A stretch of DNA of 64,000 nucleotides from Oscillospiraceae bacterium (GTDB lineage: Bacteria; Bacillota; Clostridia; Oscillospirales; Oscillospiraceae): assembly GCA_017434755.1 (NCBI GenBank), contig JAFRER010000007.1, positions 44,724-108,723 of the forward strand. The letters run 5' to 3'. The position numbers were made by a program, and so were the translations under genes. Below the pieces are notes generated by a model. It was given only the letters and a program-made list of their open reading frames with translations. It did no database searches and was not told where the DNA came from. This document shows, one piece after another, positions 59,964-64,000 of this stretch; the stretch's first letter is position 1, and each line of letters opens with the position of its first letter.

Positions 59964-60883
59964 TGGATGAATACATAACAGTTTATGCTTCGGAGAGCGG
60001 CGAGCGGATCGACGCTCTCCTTGCGCATTCCGTGGAGGGTCTTTCACGGAGTGCCGCTCAGCGGCTGATCGAATCGGCCTCGGTGCTCCTCGACGGCGTA
60101 CCGGTCCGGAAAAACTACCGCTGCAAAGGCGACGAGTGCTTCGATGTATATATCCCGGAACCGGATGCTGCCGAACCGCTTCCTCAGGAGATCCCCCTCG
60201 ATGTGGTCTATGAGGATGATGACGTCATCGTTGTGAATAAAGCTCGCGGCATGGTGGTCCATCCCGCTCCGGGTCACCCCGACGGGACGCTCGTAAACGC
60301 CCTGATGTACCGCTGCGGGGACTCTCTGTCCGGCATAGGCGGAGAAAAACGCCCGGGCATCGTTCACCGGATCGATAAGGACACCTCCGGACTCATCATT
60401 GCCGCAAAGAACGACTTTTCGCATCTTGCTCTATCGGCGCAACTTTCCGGACACAGCCTTTACCGCGAGTATCTCGCCGTGATACGGGGCGGCATGCGGG
60501 AAGATTCCGGAACGGTAGACGCACCGATTGGCAGACACCGCACCGACCGGAAACGCATGGCCGTTACGCAGACCAACTCGAGGCCGGCCGTAACACACTG
60601 GAGCGTTGTGGAAAGATACCGCGGCTACACTTTGATAAAATGCGTCCTCGAGACCGGCAGGACCCACCAGATCCGCGTGCATATGGCCTATATCGGCCAT
60701 CCTCTCCTCGGAGACGGTCTCTACGGCGCCCCCTGTCCGGACAAAGGCCTTGAAGGGCAGTGCCTCCACGCTTCCGCCCTTCATTTCAAACACCCGCGCA
60801 GCGACGAAGACATCGTTCTGAACGCGCCGCTTCCCGAATACTTCCAAACCGTCTTGAGCAAACTGGGAAATCCCGTTGAATAA
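59963..60883 (+). CDS. RluA/RluD-family pseudouridine synthase
   Basis: Converts uridines in rRNA (or tRNA) to pseudouridine. The 306-residue protein has an N-terminal S4 RNA-binding domain (SRSAAQRLIESASVLLDGVP) and the catalytic domain with the essential aspartate in GIVHRIDKDTSGLI, then LVNALMY and TGRTHQIRVHMAYIGHPLLG. This is the RluD-like type with S4, so 23S rRNA helix 69 is a likely target. Overlaps the lspA stop by one base (TAATG), the common lspA-rluD arrangement. Confidence 0.93.
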   Translation: MDEYITVYASESGERIDALLAHSVEGLSRSAAQRLIESASVLLDGVPVRKNYRCKGDECFDVYIPEPDAAEPLPQEIPLDVVYEDDDVIVVNKARGMVVHPAPGHPDGTLVNALMYRCGDSLSGIGGEKRPGIVHRIDKDTSGLIIAAKNDFSHLALSAQLSGHSLYREYLAVIRGGMREDSGTVDAPIGRHRTDRKRMAVTQTNSRPAVTHWSVVERYRGYTLIKCVLETGRTHQIRVHMAYIGHPLLGDGLYGAPCPDKGLEGQCLHASALHFKHPRSDEDIVLNAPLPEYFQTVLSKLGNPVE

Positions 60884-60898
60884 CAGAAAGGAAGAAAA

Positions 60899-61090
60899 AT
60901 GAAAAAGCTCGGTAAATATGTCATTCCCGTCCTGGCACTCATCCTGCTGATCGCAGCGGTCGTTCTTGTGGTCCGGCTCGTTTCCAGAATCGTCGGCGGG
61001 GCGCTGAACACCGTTCTCGGGATCGTGGTGATCGTTGCACTGGTGCTCATCGTGCTCTGGATGTTCTCCTACGCAAAAAAGAAAAAATAA
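60899..61090 (+). CDS. Small two-helix membrane protein, 63 residues
   Basis: A tiny protein starting 15 bp after the pseudouridine synthase with an excellent AAAGGAAG ribosome binding site. It has two hydrophobic helices (about 7-28 and 35-56), a short turn and a basic tail (SYAKKKK). No function known; it may be a membrane-associated small protein co-expressed with lspA/rluD. Confidence 0.72.
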   Translation: MKKLGKYVIPVLALILLIAAVVLVVRLVSRIVGGALNTVLGIVVIVALVLIVLWMFSYAKKKK

Positions 61091-61130
61091 CAGAAAAGGG
61101 ATCGGCAAAGGCCGGTCCCTTTTCTGTTTT
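61091..61130. terminator. Bidirectional terminator
   Basis: A 16-bp stem (61091-61106 with 61111-61126, one G-U pair) with a 4-nt loop and T runs on both sides, between the small protein (+) and the sigma-partner gene (-). Confidence 0.9.
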
Positions 61131-61143
61131 CCCGATTTTATCC

Positions 61144-62070
61144 CTACGCAAGATCGGCAAGGATATAATCGATCTTATCCTCATAGCTCTTTGCCGAAAG
61201 CCCTGTTTCACGGATCTCGATCCCTTCCGCCAACTTTTCAAGCACGGAGAAATCCGCCAGATCGTCTGTACAGCTGATCTGCAGGAGCCAGTACTTTTCC
61301 GGATGGAACAGAAACAGATGCTTATGGGCGCGCCCATCTGGATAGGACATCCGCACCTCAACAAGCTGATACTCTCCGAAAGTGCCTTCCTTAACCGCCT
61401 CCGCTTTCGTATCTTCCGGGGCAAAGGCGCCGAGGATCACTTCCTTTCCGTGCAGCCTGTATCCCCCGTAAAGATCGATCCTCAGAAGTTCTCCCCCCGG
61501 TCCTCTGTAAAGATAATTCGTATACCAGCTTTTTGCCGTTTCTGTGTCCATGTCCGCTTCCCTCAGCCGGTCCTCCGGGACCTGCTCCGGATTGATCTGC
61601 ACCTGATCCGGGCTCAGCAGCTTCATCTCCCAGGGAAGACCGAAATACTGCGCTTTATCCAGCATTTCATAGAAGCTTTCCTTCCGCCAGCCGCTCTCCT
61701 CTCCCGGCAGACCGGCCGCCCGCATGACCGGGAAAAGCCCGTCTGCCGGCACGTCGAAGCTTAGGGCAAGCTTGGTCTTTGCGAAATCGACATGGAGCAG
61801 TTCCGTCGAAGCCCCCGAATCTGTGCCGGAAAGCAGGTGATACTCCGTTGTGCCCTTCTCCGGAACTCTTGCGTGTATGCTGCCGCGGTAAATGGCGTAC
61901 GCCGTGGCCCCCAGTGCAAAAATCAGCGCCGCCGCCAGAGCGATGGTAAGAATCCGGTTTGTTTTGAAGTGTTTTGCCTTTTGTTTATGGAAAAGCATAT
62001 TTCCCGCCATGATTACATCCTCCTCATGAATGCCGTTCATAGCGCGAAGAAGTGCAAGCGAGTCTAACAT
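61144..62070 (-). CDS. Single-pass membrane partner (putative anti-sigma) of the second ECF-like sigma
   Basis: A 308-residue protein with the same architecture as the product at 10.0-10.9 kb: a cytosolic N-terminus (1-37), one membrane helix (about 38-60, NRILTIALAAALIFALGATAYA) and an extracytoplasmic domain of about 245 residues. The external domain has a beta-rich look with ends such as YWLLQISCTDDLADF. It overlaps the sigma gene by 7 bp. It probably restrains that sigma factor and senses envelope conditions; its ligand is unknown. Confidence 0.65.
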   Translation of the reverse strand: MLDSLALLRAMNGIHEEDVIMAGNMLFHKQKAKHFKTNRILTIALAAALIFALGATAYAIYRGSIHARVPEKGTTEYHLLSGTDSGASTELLHVDFAKTKLALSFDVPADGLFPVMRAAGLPGEESGWRKESFYEMLDKAQYFGLPWEMKLLSPDQVQINPEQVPEDRLREADMDTETAKSWYTNYLYRGPGGELLRIDLYGGYRLHGKEVILGAFAPEDTKAEAVKEGTFGEYQLVEVRMSYPDGRAHKHLFLFHPEKYWLLQISCTDDLADFSVLEKLAEGIEIRETGLSAKSYEDKIDYILADLA

Positions 62071-62621
62071 AATCCTTCCTCCTGCAGATATCTGCGCAGT
62101 TTTCCGCGGGTCCGGAACAGGCTGCTCTTAATCTTCCCTTTGCTGAATCCCGTCTTCTCCGCTATCTCATCGATGCTCGCGACATACCAGTATCGCAAAA
62201 CAAAGAGCATTCTTTCCGCCTCCGGCAGCCTCGAAACGAAGCCGCCGATCGCTTTTTCCAGTTCCCTTTCGACCAGGACCTTTTCCGGATCCGTTCCTCC
62301 CGGAATGCAGTCTTCCAGTTCATCCAGTGCAAGGACCGCTTCTCCTCCGCCGCGCTTGAGCCTGTTTTTCGCCTTTATACGATTGATGGCGATGTTTCTG
62401 GTGATACAGCCGAGAAATGCCGATAACACGGCCGGACGCTGATCGGGCATCCGGTTCCATGCGCGCAGCCATGTGTCGTTGACGCACTCCTCCGCGTCTT
62501 CATGCCTTCCGCAGATATTATAGGCAATGCTGCGGCAGTATCTCCCGTATTTCTGTTCTGTTTCCGATATGGCCAGATCGGAACGCTGCCAGTACAGTTC
62601 AACAATCTCCCTGTCTTCCAT
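62064..62621 (-). CDS. Second ECF-like sigma factor
   Basis: A 185-residue sigma-70 family factor with region 2 (GRHEDAEECVNDTWLRAWNRMP and NIAINRIKAKNRLK) and region 4 (LPEAERMLFVLRYWYVASID, helix-turn-helix FSKGKIKSSLFRTRGKLRRYL). It is closely related in layout to the factor at 9.4-10.0 kb. The start at 62621 has AGGGAGG upstream; the ATG at 62642 is less good. It heads a two-gene unit with the membrane partner. Confidence 0.88.
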   Translation of the reverse strand: MEDREIVELYWQRSDLAISETEQKYGRYCRSIAYNICGRHEDAEECVNDTWLRAWNRMPDQRPAVLSAFLGCITRNIAINRIKAKNRLKRGGGEAVLALDELEDCIPGGTDPEKVLVERELEKAIGGFVSRLPEAERMLFVLRYWYVASIDEIAEKTGFSKGKIKSSLFRTRGKLRRYLQEEGLC

Positions 62622-62656
62622 ACTGAACCTCCCTATGTTCAAGAGCTCTCACCCTT

Positions 62657-62685
62657 ATAGACAGCAAACGGCGAAAAAGGTTTCC
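62657..62685 (-). promoter_or_regulatory. Candidate ECF-type autoregulatory promoter
   Basis: On the minus strand GGAAAC (62685-62680), 17-bp spacer and GTCTAT (62662-62657) resemble ECF sigma promoters and stand about 36 bp before the sigma start, suggesting self-activation. Confidence 0.45.
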
Positions 62686-62698
62686 CGGCGGGAATAAA

Positions 62699-62740
62699 AA
62701 AGCGTCTGCAGCAAAAAATTTTTGCTGCAGACGCTTTCTC
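62699..62740 (-). terminator. Terminator of the 62.75-63.5 kb lipoprotein gene
   Basis: A long perfect stem (62699-62717 with 62719-62737) of which the inner part is A/T only, followed on the minus strand by a T run. Confidence 0.88.
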
Positions 62741-62751
62741 AACAGATTCTG

Positions 62752-63504
62752 TCAGTCCGGAATCTCGATATAAAGAGAATACTCATTGTCCTCTGACAGA
62801 CCGCAGGTGTAACTCAGTCCGTGAAGATCGGATACTTCTCCGTCCGCATATTTATTGCTGAAGATCGGCTCGCTGTAGACATCTATATCCGTGACCGCAG
62901 GATCAACGGCCATGCATGCTGCTTCACCGAGCCATGTAAGCAGGTAGTATGCCGCCTCAAGCCCGACTTCCTCCTGTTCAGGCACAAATATCGCCACGCA
63001 GTTTATCCTGCCGTCTTCATTCGTTCCCTCGATCGCTTTTCCGTTTACATCATAGAAGATGCCCCACGCAAGCCAGTAATCATATCGGTTATAAACATCA
63101 AAATTGACGCTTCCGTAACTGTTGATCGAGTATTTAAAAGTAAGGGGCAGTTCTCCGCCGTCCAGATCATCGTAGCATTTCTGAAACCGTTCAACGAATT
63201 CCTTCGCCGTGAAAAGGAACTCATCTCCATCGATAAAGGATTCGATATCCTCTGTCTTATCGTCGAGTTCTCTTCCGCAGTCGTCACAGACAAGGACCAT
63301 TTCTCTTTTTGCCTTGAGGATGTTTACGCTCTCTTCCATCCACTCCGTGTTGAGATGACCGGTCGGCTCCCCCTCTGTTTTCCCGCATTTGATGCATGTC
63401 CTGGGCGTCGTGCAGGTGGCCTCTGTCCACTCATGCTTCAAACAGCATCCGGTCAGGGAAAGGACCATGATCAGAGCAATCAGTATTGCAAGTACTTTTT
63501 TCAT
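62752..63504 (-). CDS. Secreted lipoprotein with a Cys-His motif
   Basis: A 250-residue lipoprotein (signal peptide with lipobox LTGC, lipidated C20). Directly after the anchor it has HEWTEATCTTPRTCIKCGKT, a short Cys/His motif seen in many Bacillota surface proteins, and a second CxxC in VLVCDDCGREL; these may bind zinc. The rest (about 80-250) is an unrecognised alpha/beta domain with many Asp/Glu/Tyr residues. Ribosome binding site AGGAGCGG. Own promoter between the rRNA terminator and the start. Confidence 0.72.
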   Translation of the reverse strand: MKKVLAILIALIMVLSLTGCCLKHEWTEATCTTPRTCIKCGKTEGEPTGHLNTEWMEESVNILKAKREMVLVCDDCGRELDDKTEDIESFIDGDEFLFTAKEFVERFQKCYDDLDGGELPLTFKYSINSYGSVNFDVYNRYDYWLAWGIFYDVNGKAIEGTNEDGRINCVAIFVPEQEEVGLEAAYYLLTWLGEAACMAVDPAVTDIDVYSEPIFSNKYADGEVSDLHGLSYTCGLSEDNEYSLYIEIPD

Positions 63505-63557
63505 CTTTTCCGCTCCTGTCGGCAGTTTTGCATCTTTTCAGATGTTATTCCGTAAAA

Positions 63558-63586
63558 ATAATACCATATGAACAGGGTCCAGGCAA
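63558..63586 (-). promoter_or_regulatory. Promoter of the Cys-His lipoprotein gene
   Basis: Minus-strand TTGCCT (63586-63581), 17-bp spacer and TATTAT (63563-63558), about 53 bp before the start codon. Confidence 0.65.
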
Positions 63587-63595
63587 GAACAGGGC

Positions 63596-63630
63596 ATAAA
63601 AAAGCAGAGCCGCTCATTCGAGCGGCTCTG
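63596..63630 (-). terminator. Terminator of the rRNA operon
   Basis: A perfect 11-bp stem (63605-63615 with 63620-63630) with an ATTC loop; on the minus strand it runs into a T tract, just after the 5S gene. Confidence 0.9.
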
Positions 63631-63632
63631 TG

Positions 63633-63746
<114 letters not shown>

Positions 63747-63814
63747 CTGCAGGGGATGTACCCTGAAAACTGAATAGAGGGGAGTGCAAGGGGATATACC
63801 TGCATGAATATAGT

Positions 63815-64000
63815 AGGTCAAGCCCTCGGGTTATTAGTATCGGTAGGCTGAACACATTGCTGTGCGTACACCGCCGACCTATCAACGAAGTAGTCTACTT
63901 CGACCCTTACTCCAATGGATGGGAGATCTTATCTCAGGGAGAGTTTCACGCTTAGATGCCTTCAGCGTTTATCTCGTCCAGACGTAGCTACCCGGCTGTG
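63815..64000 (-). rRNA. rrl: 23S ribosomal RNA, 3' end only
   Basis: The minus strand carries the 3'-terminal part of 23S rRNA, recognisable by the conserved blocks around AGCCGGGTAGCTACGT, CTGAAGGCATCTAAG and CTAATAACCCGAGGGCTTGA. The rest of the gene runs off the right edge. About 68 bp of spacer without a tRNA lies between 23S and 5S. Confidence 0.95.

Noticed and set aside
63747-63814. tRNA gene between 23S and 5S
   Set aside because: The spacer is only about 68 bp and has no cloverleaf or TTC-loop consensus.

Overview
This 64 kb window looks like a chromosomal segment of a low-oxygen Clostridia-type Bacillota with a moderately high GC content (Oscillospirales/Ruminococcaceae-like). The indicators are a GlgC/GlgD ADP-glucose pyrophosphorylase pair, SepF and DivIVA-domain cell-division proteins next to ileS and lspA, a clostripain-family protease, strong AGGAGG-type ribosome binding sites with some TTG/GTG starts, and TTGaca/TATAAT promoters. 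I see no prophage, insertion sequence, CRISPR array or tRNA gene. No gene-free stretch exceeds 300 bases; the longest gaps (about 200-235 bp) are divergent promoter regions.

Layout. 1-10.9 kb: a truncated OFA-type MFS transporter; a DUF4230/membrane-protein pair; a tiny Cys-rich protein; then an amino-acid-themed stretch (aspartate-type aminotransferase, TSUP exporter, Asp/Glu racemase, DAACS symporter with a PH-domain protein, aromatic-type permease); then an ECF-type sigma factor with an overlapping membrane partner. 11-17.4 kb (minus): prs-pth-glgC-glgD-glgP, joining PRPP synthesis, peptidyl-tRNA recycling and glycogen metabolism. 17.5-22.4 kb (plus): prfB without a programmed frameshift, a membrane-anchored parvulin, tcdA and a DUF4349 lipoprotein. 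22.4-28.1 kb: a divergent TetR regulator, RND/MMPL exporter and large GLUG-repeat surface protein, with a palindrome beside the promoter.

28.1-42.3 kb is the accessory part: an XRE-TPR regulator, an EamA transporter, a beta-helix lipoprotein, a macro-domain/helical-domain fusion next to a von Willebrand A protein whose Shine-Dalgarno lies inside a hairpin, a PfkB kinase, a clostripain-like protease with Tyr/Gly/Ser-rich low-complexity segments, a MATE exporter, and a minus-strand unit of acetyltransferase, HD hydrolase, membrane protein and aldo/keto reductase.

42.4-61.1 kb is mostly housekeeping: tex and a PHP phosphatase; miaB-mutS-CPBP protease-trmO on the minus strand; and, from the 112-bp divergent miaB/mutL promoter region, mutL-miaA-yggS-sepF-divIVA, followed by ileS-lspA-rluD. 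Four enzymes acting on tRNA A37 (MiaA, MiaB, TrmO, TcdA) lie in this one window. LspA carries a very unusual disordered C-terminal tail of about 265 residues. 61.1-64 kb (minus): a second sigma/membrane-partner module, a lipoprotein, and the end of an rRNA operon (5S and the 3' part of 23S).

The most unusual items are the macro/vWA pair with its SD-sequestering hairpin, the LspA tail, the low-complexity clostripain-like protease, and the TetR-RND-GLUG export unit. All functional calls are made by reading the sequence; no database search was run.
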